A stretch of 33,198 bases of DNA. Source: Saprospiraceae bacterium (GTDB taxonomy: Bacteria > Bacteroidota > Bacteroidia > Chitinophagales > Saprospiraceae). The number at the start of each line of letters is the position of its first letter. Position 1 is the stretch's first letter. The DNA lies in the NCBI GenBank assembly GCA_027488855.1, contig JAIYAV010000009.1, positions 1-33,198 of the forward strand. The letters are read 5' to 3'. Below the pieces are notes generated by a model that had not been told where the DNA came from, did no database searches, and saw only the letters and a list, made by a program, of their open reading frames with translations. Shown here one piece after another: positions 1-8,213 of this stretch. Both the position numbers and the translations under genes were made by a program.

Positions 1-6
1 CTCATC

Positions 7-56
7 AGACCTTTTTTTTTGTGCGTAGACTTCACAAAACTAAAGGTCTTTTTTTT
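7..56 (+). terminator. possible intrinsic terminator of a gene left of the window
   Basis: An 8-base arm (AGACCTTT, 7-14) is complementary to AAAGGTCT at 42-49, and a run of T follows directly at 50-56. The loop is long (27 bases) and the stem short, so this is a weak candidate. The first arm is also followed by a T tract. Confidence 0.3.
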
Positions 57-73
57 GTATTCTGGACACCCTA

Positions 74-303
74 CCTTTCAGGGCTAATCCACTGAAAGCG
101 AGGCTTATTGGTCTTTTTTATGCACCGAAAGGGCTGTACCCTTTCTTGATGTTATGCCGCCCTTTCAGGGCTAATCCACTGAAAGCGAGGCTTATTGGTC
201 TTTTTTATGCCCCGAAAGGGCTATCCCCTTTCTTGCTGTTATGTCGCCCTTTCGGGGCTAATCCGCGAAAAAAAGCAAGGATCATTCTTCTTTTTTATGC
301 ACC
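74..303. repeat. 87-bp tandem repeat, about 2.6 copies
   Basis: The sequence CCTTTCAGGGCTAATCC starts at 74 and again at 161, and a variant (CCTTTCGGGGCTAATCC) starts at 248, giving an exact 87-base period. Copies 1 and 2 differ at few positions. Copy 3 is more diverged, with small insertions, but can be followed to the TATGCACC at about 303. Each full unit contains a small hairpin, GAAAGGG-loop-CCCTTTC. The third copy overlaps the last codons and stop of the minus-strand gene ending at 282. The reverse strand of copies 1 and 2 encodes a matching short tail with its own stop (VHKKDQ-stop and GHKKDQ-stop, against VHKKEE-stop in the gene). Too few copies and too long a unit for CRISPR. Confidence 0.85.
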
Positions 304-1097
304 AATTGTTTACCATCCCAAACCCAGATTGTAGAGATAATCTTTTCCTCACTATTGCCAACGAGATCAGCCTCAAAATGAGTATCCTTTTTCTTGATCT
401 TACCTTCCAGTTCTTTATCATCTGCTGGAAAGATGTACTCCGTACCTTTGTAATACTCTCCTCCGTCGACCAAACCGTAATCATTGCCAATAAAAAAAAG
501 CTGTTTGTTGTCCCAAAAGAACAGGCTATATCCCGACCAATAGCCGCAGGCTTCGTAACCATTATGGACTTTGAGGATGTTTTTTACTCCAGCAACGCCT
601 CTGTTATCAGTGACTTCAAAACCTACATAAAAACCTTCTTCGGCAAAACTTTTATACTCCTTAGATGCGAGTAGGGCACCTTCTTTTACCACACGAACCT
701 CTTGATAGTATACCTCTCCCTCAATGCGAGTCAGACCCAATAAAAACTCAAAACCATCCCTCACCACTCGATCCAAGGCCAACAAACCCGACCAAATGTA
801 CCCCTGCTGGCTTTTCCCATTTTGTAAAAATTGCACCTTCACCCAGGGCACCTCAATGCCCTTGAGGGCTAGTTTATCCCCAGCAACATCCAGAATTTTC
901 AATGTTGTACCTGCCTTGATTTGAGCCACGACTTTACCTGCAGTATTGGGGGCATCACGGACGTTGATGTTGTCGCCAAAAGCGTAGGCTGTTTGGTTGG
1001 TTTCGATTTGAAAATACTCGTGGGTTTCGATATCCTGAGCGGATAGGGTAGTACCCAAACTGAAGGTCAAGCACAAAAGAGTAAGTGTTCTGTACAT
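282..1097 (-). CDS. secreted protein with bacterial SH3 (SH3b) domain
   Basis: A 271-residue protein with a clear N-terminal signal peptide (about residues 1-20, ending LSAQ), so it should leave the cytoplasm. Residues about 38-112 look like an SH3b domain: the segment NINVRDAPNTAGKVVAQIKAG is the typical start of this fold, with the W of PWVKVQF and the GYIWSGLL ending further on. SH3b domains usually bind peptides or cell-wall material; the ligand here is unknown. Residues 115-271 form a second domain rich in aromatic residues that I do not recognise. The final codons and stop lie inside the third copy of the 87-bp repeat, so the C-terminus may have been reshaped by it. The gene is divergent from the cyanophycinase-like gene across about 146 bases that must hold both promoters. 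Confidence 0.8.
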   Translation of the reverse strand: MYRTLTLLCLTFSLGTTLSAQDIETHEYFQIETNQTAYAFGDNINVRDAPNTAGKVVAQIKAGTTLKILDVAGDKLALKGIEVPWVKVQFLQNGKSQQGYIWSGLLALDRVVRDGFEFLLGLTRIEGEVYYQEVRVVKEGALLASKEYKSFAEEGFYVGFEVTDNRGVAGVKNILKVHNGYEACGYWSGYSLFFWDNKQLFFIGNDYGLVDGGEYYKGTEYIFPADDKELEGKIKKKDTHFEADLVGNSEEKIISTIWVWDGKQLVHKKEE

Positions 1098-1243
1098 GGA
1101 TCAAGTTTTATTTTTACAAAAAACGCCAAACCTCAAAAACTTGGTGTGTAGCCTGTTGAATCAAGATAAATAAAAAGAAATAACAATTGAAATTGGTAGT
1201 TTTTGTATTTTACCTTCATTCCTTAACCAGACAAAGCTCAATT

Positions 1244-2290
1244 ATGCGCAAAAACAATGTGTCTCAACTATTGCTGCTTGGATTGTTGGCCTTTAACCTG
1301 GGCTGTTCCCAAAACAATCAAATCATTCCCACCGAAGAAGCAGTGGGTGAATTAGCTGCAAAAGAGCCAAGGGTGGTGACTTACCTGACCGGAAATGCTG
1401 CCGACGTGACCCCTACACCAACACCCGGCCTGGTGCTGATGGGTGGAAGCACCGATGTAGATGCAGCCATTGCCTGGTTGCTGACCCGCAGTGGCGGGGG
1501 CGACATCGTCGTCATTCGTTCATCTGGTGCGGATGGCTACAACCAATACATGTTTAATATGGTGCCCGTCAACTCCGTTGAAACCATCATCATCGACAGC
1601 CGGGCTAAAGCAGATTTGGCTAGTGTGACCGATAAAATTCGGGCTGCCGAGGCATTGTTCATCGCAGGTGGCGACCAGTGGAATTATGTCAATTATTGGA
1701 AAAACTCAGCCACTGAAACGGCCATTAATTACCTGCTGAACACCAAAGGAGCCCCCGTTGGAGGAACCAGTGCCGGACTGGCCATTTTGGGGTCTGCTTA
1801 TTATAGCGCCCAAACGGGCAGTATAACCACAGCTCAAGCCCTCGCCAATCCATACAACAGCCTTTTGACGCTGGGACAAAACGACTTCCTTGCCGCTACC
1901 CACTTGCAAAATACCATCACCGATTCACATTATACCCAGCGCGACCGCCAGGGGCGGCACATCACCTTTATGGCGCGTTTGATGAAGGATTTTGCCTACA
2001 CCACCGTAAAAGGAATTGGAGTGGATGAACAAACGGCGGTATGCATCGACCAAAATGGCATCGGCAAAGTATATGGACTCAATCACGCATACTTTTTGAA
2101 AAATGCCAACCTTGGGCCGGAAACCTGTGTAAGTGGCAGCCCCTTGACCTGGAACCGCGCCGGGCAGGCGGTGCAAGCTTACAAAATTCAGGGCAGTGCT
2201 ACTGGAAACGGTTCTTTTAATGCCACCAATTGGACTTTTAGTGGTGGAACTTCCTATTTTTACTACGTGAATAACGGGGTCTTGTTTTAA
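1244..2290 (+). CDS. cyanophycinase-like lipoprotein (peptidase family S51)
   Basis: The protein has 348 residues from the ATG at 1244. An upstream in-frame ATG at 1187 would add 19 residues before the signal sequence and is less likely. The N-terminus is a lipoprotein-type signal with Cys21 (NLGCSQ). The body matches the cyanophycinase/S51 family: FIAGGDQWNYV (about 139-149), the nucleophile elbow GGTSAGLA with Ser176, and DSHYTQRDRQGR (227-238), which corresponds to the conserved His/Arg segment. Family members cleave cyanophycin (multi-L-arginyl-poly-aspartate) to beta-Asp-Arg dipeptides. A lipid-anchored version would act at the cell envelope and scavenge polymer from outside the cell. 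No cyanophycin synthetase or isoaspartyl dipeptidase is nearby, so another beta-aspartyl peptide substrate is possible. A long palindrome follows the gene. Confidence 0.85.
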   Translation: MRKNNVSQLLLLGLLAFNLGCSQNNQIIPTEEAVGELAAKEPRVVTYLTGNAADVTPTPTPGLVLMGGSTDVDAAIAWLLTRSGGGDIVVIRSSGADGYNQYMFNMVPVNSVETIIIDSRAKADLASVTDKIRAAEALFIAGGDQWNYVNYWKNSATETAINYLLNTKGAPVGGTSAGLAILGSAYYSAQTGSITTAQALANPYNSLLTLGQNDFLAATHLQNTITDSHYTQRDRQGRHITFMARLMKDFAYTTVKGIGVDEQTAVCIDQNGIGKVYGLNHAYFLKNANLGPETCVSGSPLTWNRAGQAVQAYKIQGSATGNGSFNATNWTFSGGTSYFYYVNNGVLF

Positions 2291-2319
2291 TTCAAGACCA
2301 TGAATGTCCTATTCCCAAA

Positions 2320-2440
2320 GGGGCGATAAAAAAATAAGTGATCATTTTGCCAGAGGATTAGATGAGTAAACGTTTCATTTCAAGTGTCTTATCTAATCCT
2401 CTGGCTCAGGAAAAATGATCACTTATTTTTGCCCCACTAC
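2320..2440. repeat. long palindromic intergenic element, related to the one at 23715
   Basis: Two perfect paired arms stack into one stem: 2330-2348 pairs with 2412-2430 (19 bases), and 2349-2363 pairs with 2391-2405 (15 bases). There is a 6-base bulge (2406-2411) and a 27-base loop. The left outer part (2320-2350) and right outer part (about 2431-2440) match, in reverse complement, the single 40-base element at 23715-23754. Relative to that copy this one has about 82 extra bases in the middle. Lying just after the cyanophycinase-like gene, it could also stop transcription, but it looks like a mobile palindromic repeat. Confidence 0.8.
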
Positions 2441-2445
2441 AAAGC

Positions 2446-2487
2446 ATTCCACACCGGTCGAGGTTTAATCCTGAATCGGTGTGGAAT
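2446..2487. terminator. perfect 11-bp hairpin before the kinase gene
   Basis: ATTCCACACCG (2446-2456) pairs exactly with CGGTGTGGAAT (2477-2487) across a 20-base loop. There is no T-run on the plus side, so terminator function is uncertain. It may be an operator or another repeat. It lies 35 bases before the kinase start codon. Confidence 0.35.
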
Positions 2488-2522
2488 AAGGTCTCCCATT
2501 TTACAACAGAAGAGATTACCTC

Positions 2523-4370
2523 ATGTTTAGGGCTAAAACCTTTGGGCTGTGTATAGGCTATTGCTTATTTATTGTACTTCCTTTGTCGGGACAGCGGCTT
2601 CGCCTTGCTTTACAAAAACGCGATTCAGCGAATATTGCTCTCCAGCAAAAAGACCATGTCCGTGCCGCCCAATTGTATTTTGAAGCACTTGGCTACATCC
2701 AACAAAGCCGATCCGATACACTGTACGCCTCACTGTGTGCTGGAATTGGTGACCTGTACCTTAATTACGGTAATATTCCCAAGGCCATTGAATTCTACCA
2801 AAATGGCATCGAACAAACGGTCGACCCTGTTTTAGCGTACCGGCTTAAACTTAAAATCGGCTGGGCACAGTTATCGGCTCAACAGTTTGCAGCACTCGCT
2901 AAAACCCTTACTAGCCTCAGTGCCCAGTTAAACGAAACTTCAGCCCCACCAGAGTACATCCAACTGCTGTTGTTGCAAAGTGAGTTGGATGTTGCCCAGC
3001 GCAATTATGCACAAGCCCAGCAAAGCCTGTTAAAAGCCCAACGCGTTGCCCAAAAACATCAACAAACGGGATTAAGTTTACAGGCATTGACCCGTTTGAG
3101 TGCTTTGGCGGCACAAACTGGAGACCTGAATGCCGCGCTGAATTTCACCAGAGAAAGGCTTCGTATTGCTAAAAAAATCAAAAATGATTTGCAAATAAAG
3201 AGTAGCATCTTACAGCATGCTCAATTGCTCCTGCAACAGAATCAACTGGATTCAGCTTTAGCACTAAACGACCAATTGTTAGCCCTATTCCCACCTCATT
3301 CGACCCAAGATACTCTACCCCAAAGCGCCTGGAAGCAACGCTCCCTCATTTTGGAGCACAAGGGCCTGCTTGCGGAAGCATTCGCTGCTTTAGACTCCCT
3401 TTCAGCGCTCAAGGATGACAGCAGTGAAGCAGAAAAGGGGCGACAAATTTTGGAGGAATTGACCATCTCTCGGGCCGAACAGGTGCTGAAATCCACTTAC
3501 CAAACCAGGCTGGAACGCCAAAAAAATACTCGCTTCTTTTTGTGGATTGCGGGAGCCCTGCTTGGTGTACTGGGCTTGTTCACTGGTTTGCGGACTTGGC
3601 AGAAACAACGTGCCAACCAATTGCTAAAAGTGCAAAATAAAAAAATTGAAGCCCAGAAAAAAGAACTGGAGCAACTCAGTCAGCTTAAAAACCGCCTTTT
3701 TGCCATTGTTTCTCACGATTTGCGTTCTCCTTTGTTGTCACTCGAAGTTATTCTGGACGCCCTAGATGAAATGGGATACACCGAACCCGAACGCCAGTGG
3801 TGGCTCGAAATGTTGCAACAGCAAACAACCAAGACAAATGTACTGCTGGAAAACTTACTCTGCTGGGCCAATCTACAGATGAAACACCGGCCTAGTGAAA
3901 AAAAATGGATTGTACTGCTTCCATTGGTTCGGGAAATCAAAGAGATCGTGCAATTGATGTACCTGGACAAACAGGTAAGCATCACTTTGCTGATTCCAGA
4001 AAATCTGGGGCTTGTTCAGGATGAAGAGATGCTGCGTATGGCCATTCGCAATCTGTTGATCAACGCCATCAAATTCTCGGATACTGGCCAGAACATTGAA
4101 GTAAGCGCCTGGAAAGCCGAGCAACACACACACATTTGTATTCAGGATCAGGGCATCGGTATGACGGAAGTGCAACTGCGGCAAGCGCTGAGTGGCCGCT
4201 TGTCACGGGCGGGCACAAAAGGAGAAACGGGTACGGGCATTGGATTGTCCCTGGTTCACCAGTTTATAGAGAAAGAGGGGGGAAGTTTATTGGGTGCATC
4301 CACGCCGAATGAGGGTACTCGTTTTACAATCGTTTTTGCAGAAGACCAAAACATTCAAAATGAGCTTTGA
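2523..4370 (+). CDS. TPR-containing membrane sensor histidine kinase
   Basis: The protein has 615 residues. An N-terminal signal (1-23, ending PLSGQ) is followed by a helical region of TPR-like repeats (about 25-320), for instance around NYGNIPKAIEFYQNGI and GDLNAALNFTRERLRIA. A single membrane helix follows at about 337-357, then a short coiled coil (365-392). The DHp helix reads LFAIVSHDLRSPL with phospho-acceptor His398. The ATPase domain shows the N box (AIRNLLINAIKFSD, 507-520), the G1 box (QDQGIGM, 541-547) and the G2 box (GTGIGL, 570-575). The TPR region should lie in the periplasm. No response regulator is adjacent, so the partner is elsewhere. The next gene overlaps its end by 11 bases, which implies translational coupling. 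The stimulus is unknown. Confidence 0.9.
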   Translation: MFRAKTFGLCIGYCLFIVLPLSGQRLRLALQKRDSANIALQQKDHVRAAQLYFEALGYIQQSRSDTLYASLCAGIGDLYLNYGNIPKAIEFYQNGIEQTVDPVLAYRLKLKIGWAQLSAQQFAALAKTLTSLSAQLNETSAPPEYIQLLLLQSELDVAQRNYAQAQQSLLKAQRVAQKHQQTGLSLQALTRLSALAAQTGDLNAALNFTRERLRIAKKIKNDLQIKSSILQHAQLLLQQNQLDSALALNDQLLALFPPHSTQDTLPQSAWKQRSLILEHKGLLAEAFAALDSLSALKDDSSEAEKGRQILEELTISRAEQVLKSTYQTRLERQKNTRFFLWIAGALLGVLGLFTGLRTWQKQRANQLLKVQNKKIEAQKKELEQLSQLKNRLFAIVSHDLRSPLLSLEVILDALDEMGYTEPERQWWLEMLQQQTTKTNVLLENLLCWANLQMKHRPSEKKWIVLLPLVREIKEIVQLMYLDKQVSITLLIPENLGLVQDEEMLRMAIRNLLINAIKFSDTGQNIEVSAWKAEQHTHICIQDQGIGMTEVQLRQALSGRLSRAGTKGETGTGIGLSLVHQFIEKEGGSLLGASTPNEGTRFTIVFAEDQNIQNEL

Positions 4371-6006
4371 TCAATTGTTCTGTCATATCCGCCTTCGTAC
4401 TGCAGCTGTTTGTGGTCGCGAGCCTATCCTGCGCTTCGTCCATTGGCTGTGGGTATCCACCCTGTTTTTGGGTTTATCTGCCTATCCACTTCGGGCGCAG
4501 CAGGACAGTTCTGAACTGGCTGAGTTGAAGTACAAATTACAAGCCGCAGAGTCGCCAATCCAGAAGGCTCAAACACTCCTGGAACTGTTCGAACAGTACA
4601 AACGGAGAGACCTCAACAAAGCCAGCCTTTACAATGACCAAGTACTGGCCATGATTCCCGATCAGATCAAACAAAAGGAGCTATGGGCCCGTGCATACAT
4701 CAACAAAGCCATTCAGCTATTTATCAATTACGAGCAAGAAAAAGCGATCAATTACTGTATGAAGGCCATTAATACAGTACCCGTGGCCAAATACCCCCTG
4801 CTCCATGCTGAGGCATACAATGGGCTCGCTATCATCAACCAGGACTTGGGCAACCTGAGCAAAACCTTTGAGTATGCCTATCAGTCGCTTGCCCTCAGCA
4901 AAGACCGAACGCCCGAAGGAGCTAAGGTGCGCTTACTTACCCGCTATAATCTGGCCCTCAACTACATCAACCTCCGCCAATACAAAGAGGCCGAGTACCT
5001 CATAAAACAAAATACCAAAGAGCCAGGCTACTACAAAATTCCCGGACGCCAAGCCCAGGATTTAAACCTGCTGGCACAAATCGCTCAGCGCAAAGGTCAA
5101 TATGATCTTGTCATTAGATATGCCCTCGAATCCATCAAGCAGAGAGTGACTATTGGCCCGATACAGGACGACATCAACGCGTATATCATGTTGCACATCG
5201 CCAATGTTGAGCTAAAGAAAGACCAAAAAAGTCTTGCTTACCTGAATAGGGCTAAAATATTAACCGATTCCATTCAAGATGTGATCTCGGATGTCAACAT
5301 CATGGATTTTTATGCAACCCATTACCTGAGTCATCGGCAATTGGACTCAGCTTTGATCCTGGCCAAACGGGGAATCGCCATCGCCCGACAAAATGATCTG
5401 CTTCATTTTCACTTGTCCATTTTATCTACCCATGCCCACATTCTTAAAGAAATGGGCAAAAACAGGGAGGGGCTCAGCGCTCTTCGCGAATACCATACGC
5501 TTGAAGAAAAAATCAAATCAGATGGATTAAAACAGTCCACCCAGCAGCAATTTGCCAATTATCAATTGGGCACAAGACAGGAAAAAATCAATCAACGCTA
5601 TTTGAAAAAAATCCAGGCTGAGAAACAAAAACGCAGTCTGGGCATCATCGTCTTTGTTTTTGCGCTGATCATTGGCGGGATTACAGTGCTATTGTACCGT
5701 CATCGCTTGCGCAATCACCGGATTTTGCTCCAAAAACAACAACTCATCGCCGAACAGGCTGAAGCCCTGCAACAATTGAATGAGCAAAAAACGCAACTCT
5801 TTGGGATCATTGCGGGGCAATTGAGTAAACAAATGGTAGAACTCCGCCAGCTTGTAAATGAATTGGACCCTGGTATACCACCCATTGAGGAACAAAAAAT
5901 CCTGGATGAATTGCGCGAACATAGCACCCTGGCCAAATCCGCACTCACTGAGGTTTTGAGCAACACCCGTACCATGATTGGAGAGGAAAATTATTTTGAA
6001 GGCTGA
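4360..6006 (+). CDS. TPR membrane protein with degenerate kinase dimerisation domain and no ATPase
   Basis: The protein has 548 residues from the ATG at 4360, which overlaps the stop region of the kinase gene. The in-frame ATG at 4294 would lie deeper in that gene. The layout copies its neighbour: N-terminal hydrophobic segment (about 28-46, ending LRAQ), TPR-like helices (about 55-385), a membrane helix (about 426-446) and a coiled coil. It ends with a DHp-like helical hairpin. Where the neighbour has LFAIVSHDLRSP this protein has LFGIIAGQLSKQ (480-491), so the phospho-acceptor His is Gly and the following Asp is Gln. A second DHp-like helix (about 520-540) follows, and then the protein stops. 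Nothing like an ATPase domain is found in the roughly 150 bases before the downstream repeats. It is probably a non-catalytic partner or regulator of the kinase; a decayed paralogue is the alternative. Confidence 0.85.
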   Translation: MSFDQLFCHIRLRTAAVCGREPILRFVHWLWVSTLFLGLSAYPLRAQQDSSELAELKYKLQAAESPIQKAQTLLELFEQYKRRDLNKASLYNDQVLAMIPDQIKQKELWARAYINKAIQLFINYEQEKAINYCMKAINTVPVAKYPLLHAEAYNGLAIINQDLGNLSKTFEYAYQSLALSKDRTPEGAKVRLLTRYNLALNYINLRQYKEAEYLIKQNTKEPGYYKIPGRQAQDLNLLAQIAQRKGQYDLVIRYALESIKQRVTIGPIQDDINAYIMLHIANVELKKDQKSLAYLNRAKILTDSIQDVISDVNIMDFYATHYLSHRQLDSALILAKRGIAIARQNDLLHFHLSILSTHAHILKEMGKNREGLSALREYHTLEEKIKSDGLKQSTQQQFANYQLGTRQEKINQRYLKKIQAEKQKRSLGIIVFVFALIIGGITVLLYRHRLRNHRILLQKQQLIAEQAEALQQLNEQKTQLFGIIAGQLSKQMVELRQLVNELDPGIPPIEEQKILDELREHSTLAKSALTEVLSNTRTMIGEENYFEG

Positions 6007-6156
6007 TTGTGGTGGACAATTGTAAAATGCTTGAATAGAGATAACAAAGACGGTGGTTTAATGTAACATCTTGCATTTTTGTGTTGCAAAGCCGAAAAAC
6101 ACCTAATAATATTGTGGCAGAAAAGCGAATGATCCAATAATGTTTTCAATTCGCTA

Positions 6157-6315
6157 AGGAACGGGTAAAGAATAGATCCGCAATTTTGGGTAGTCAATTT
6201 TGGTGCTGAACAAGGCAAAAAACGTAGGCGATGCAGGGCATCGGCGAGGCTTTTTAACGCAGTGCAGCACTAAAATTGACCGCCAAAATTACGGAGTTAT
6301 TCTTTAACCGTTCCT
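6157..6315. repeat. 159-bp imperfect inverted repeat (MITE-like palindrome)
   Basis: The arm at 6157-6208 pairs with 6265-6315. About 51 bases on each side match with a few mismatches, most of them clustered near the middle of the arms, leaving a central segment of about 56 bases. No reading frame of interest lies inside. It sits in the 636-base gap after the degenerate kinase partner, together with a second palindrome that shares its right edge (TTCCTAAG). The gap before 6157 (6007-6156) shows nothing I can assign. Confidence 0.75.
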
Positions 6316-6418
6316 AAGTACTCTTTCAAGTTAATAGTGTCGGGTGGGTTCACCGTTGAAAAGCTATCGACTATTTGCCAAAGAACCCGACCGTATTAAC
6401 TTGAAAGACTACTAAGGA
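6312..6418. repeat. second inverted repeat, abutting the first
   Basis: The arm TCCTAAGTACTCTTTCAAG continuing to about 6350 pairs with 6383-6418, with small mismatches, around a 33-base loop. It begins inside the last bases of the preceding palindrome, so the two may be one composite element. The motif CTAAGGA occurs at 6154, reversed at 6312 and again at 6412, as possible boundaries. Confidence 0.65.
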
Positions 6419-6445
6419 CGTAATCAAGAGGATCAGAAAGCAGTC

Positions 6446-6468
6446 GCCGTTTGGTGCACCAAAGCGGC
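6446..6468. promoter_or_regulatory. 23-bp near-perfect palindrome, possible operator
   Basis: The core TTTGGTGCACCAAA (6449/6450-6463) is flanked by GCCG and GCGGC, so the whole 23 bases are symmetric with one mismatch pair. It lies about 175 bases upstream of the lectin gene. A dimeric regulator site is one reading and a remnant of the adjacent repeats another. No promoter motif could be placed confidently between it and the gene. Confidence 0.3.
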
Positions 6469-6642
6469 AGGCTGTTCCGAAGATGATCCCATCCACACTT
6501 ACCTTATTCCATCTAGTACACCAATACTTGAATAATGACAAGGGTTCAGATGACCGTCTGGATACAGAATAGCTGTGTCCACAGGTTTCCCCTGGGCTTG
6601 GTCGTTGCGAAATGTTTTTATCCATTAATTCTTTTCAACAAC

Positions 6643-8172
6643 ATGAAAATCAAATTACTTTTATTTGCCTTGCTTATTCAAGGCTCAGTGCTTTGGGCAC
6701 AACTGCCCCGCTTCAACCACGGCTTGACCGAATGGACAGAAGGTTGGCAAACTTATCCAGGTAATGCCGCAGATGTGGATGTAGCACCGGACGGTACATT
6801 TTGGATAGCCGGACAATGGAATAATGTGCAACTTCATTATTGGAATTCCGAAACCAATTCATGGAACTACACCAACGGGCATGCACACAAAGTGGCGGCT
6901 GGCCCTAGCGAATCTTGGTGCATCAATTTATCCGCCAACTACATCTATCGGTACAACCCTGATGCCAATGGTTGGGAGCAGATGCCTGGTTTGGCACGAG
7001 AAATTGCCGCAGGGGCAAGTGGTGATGTTTTTGTGATCGGCACCAATGCCTGCTTGTACAAGTTCAACCCCGATATTCAAAACTGGGAATATCAAGGGGT
7101 ATGCGATTTGAAAAAGGTAGCCGTAGATCCTGACGGTAATCCTTGGGTGATTCGGAATAATGGTTCGGTAGCTCGTTGGAATGGGGCTGGTTGGGAAAAC
7201 CTACCGGGCTGTCTCACTGAAATCGCCATTGGCTTCGACGGTGCCGTGTGGGCGCTTGGTTGTGATTGGGGCAACGGTGGCTGGTCGATTTGGCGCTGGC
7301 ATGGTTCCAATTGGTCCAATGTAGATGGCCGCCTGACCAGCATTGCGGTCTTACCCAATGGTGGCGCGGCGGGTAGCAACAGCAATGGCAGTATTTTTTA
7401 TCGCAATTGTAATACGATTGTTGGTGACTATGTCATTCAGAGTGTACACAACAACTTGATTATTGACGAGTCCGCACCAGCAGGGCGGGTACACCTATGG
7501 GGGTATCATGGCGGCTGGAACCAGCAATGGCGAATTCGTCGGATGGGCGATGATGCCTCACTGACCTTTCAAAACCTTCAGGATGGTCGGTACATGGACG
7601 TACAAGGTGGGTCAATAGACAATGGTGGTCGGTACTTGGCCTGGGATTGGCATGGTGGTGCCAATCAACGCTTCTACATCGATCCCTTCGACGGCGATTA
7701 CAATACCAACGAGTACGTCATCTCCAACCAAAACAGCGGCTTGATGATGGATGTAGCAGGATACGCTTACAACTACGGCGACTACCTACAGCAATGGGAC
7801 TACCATGGCGATGTGAATCAGCGCTGGCGGATGTATCAGGTACGCTTGAGCTATGCCAAAGCTGAACCCGAACTGGCCTTGAAAGAGGTTGCATCACCGG
7901 ATGTAAGCACAGAGAACCTTGGACGCGCTCGATTGAACCTGTATCCCAACCCTGCACAAGAACAGTTCACCCTGGATATTGATGCCCTGGAGCCTCAAAA
8001 AACCAAACTCAGCGTAAGCGACCTCACCGGCAAAGTGGTGCTGCAACGCGACTTGGAATTGGTCAAAGGCGCCAACCAAGTACAAGTAGACCTGGAAAGT
8101 ACCCTACCCAATGGGATGTATACGGTACAGGTGGCTGGGTTCAAAGCAGAACGGGTTATTGTTCAACACTAA
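6643..8172 (+). CDS. secreted tectonin/ricin-type lectin with T9SS sorting domain
   Basis: The protein has 509 residues from the ATG at 6643. The frame is open upstream to 6535, but the signal peptide (MKIKLLLFALLIQGSVLWAQ) fixes the start. Residues about 25-265 form tectonin-like propeller repeats, each with a V/I-A-x-x-x-x-G turn followed by W/F-V-I and a Y/W-N strand, for example KKVAVDPDGNPWVI and TEIAIGFDGAVWAL. Residues about 270-405 form a ricin-type beta-trefoil with repeated QQW/QRF/QRW motifs (WNQQWRI, ANQRFYI, VNQRWRM). The last 80 residues (LNLYPNPAQEQFTLDI...) are a type A T9SS C-terminal sorting domain, so the protein is likely exported and attached to the cell surface. It may bind glycans for the downstream enzymes, but no catalytic domain is present. 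Confidence 0.85.
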   Translation: MKIKLLLFALLIQGSVLWAQLPRFNHGLTEWTEGWQTYPGNAADVDVAPDGTFWIAGQWNNVQLHYWNSETNSWNYTNGHAHKVAAGPSESWCINLSANYIYRYNPDANGWEQMPGLAREIAAGASGDVFVIGTNACLYKFNPDIQNWEYQGVCDLKKVAVDPDGNPWVIRNNGSVARWNGAGWENLPGCLTEIAIGFDGAVWALGCDWGNGGWSIWRWHGSNWSNVDGRLTSIAVLPNGGAAGSNSNGSIFYRNCNTIVGDYVIQSVHNNLIIDESAPAGRVHLWGYHGGWNQQWRIRRMGDDASLTFQNLQDGRYMDVQGGSIDNGGRYLAWDWHGGANQRFYIDPFDGDYNTNEYVISNQNSGLMMDVAGYAYNYGDYLQQWDYHGDVNQRWRMYQVRLSYAKAEPELALKEVASPDVSTENLGRARLNLYPNPAQEQFTLDIDALEPQKTKLSVSDLTGKVVLQRDLELVKGANQVQVDLESTLPNGMYTVQVAGFKAERVIVQH

Positions 8173-8213
8173 TCACTTTCCTTTTTCATCACTCCAATCT
8201 AATTCACTGAGCT

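Noticed and set aside
74-303. CRISPR array
   Set aside because: The period is 87 bases with the whole unit conserved; there are no unique spacers and fewer than three copies.
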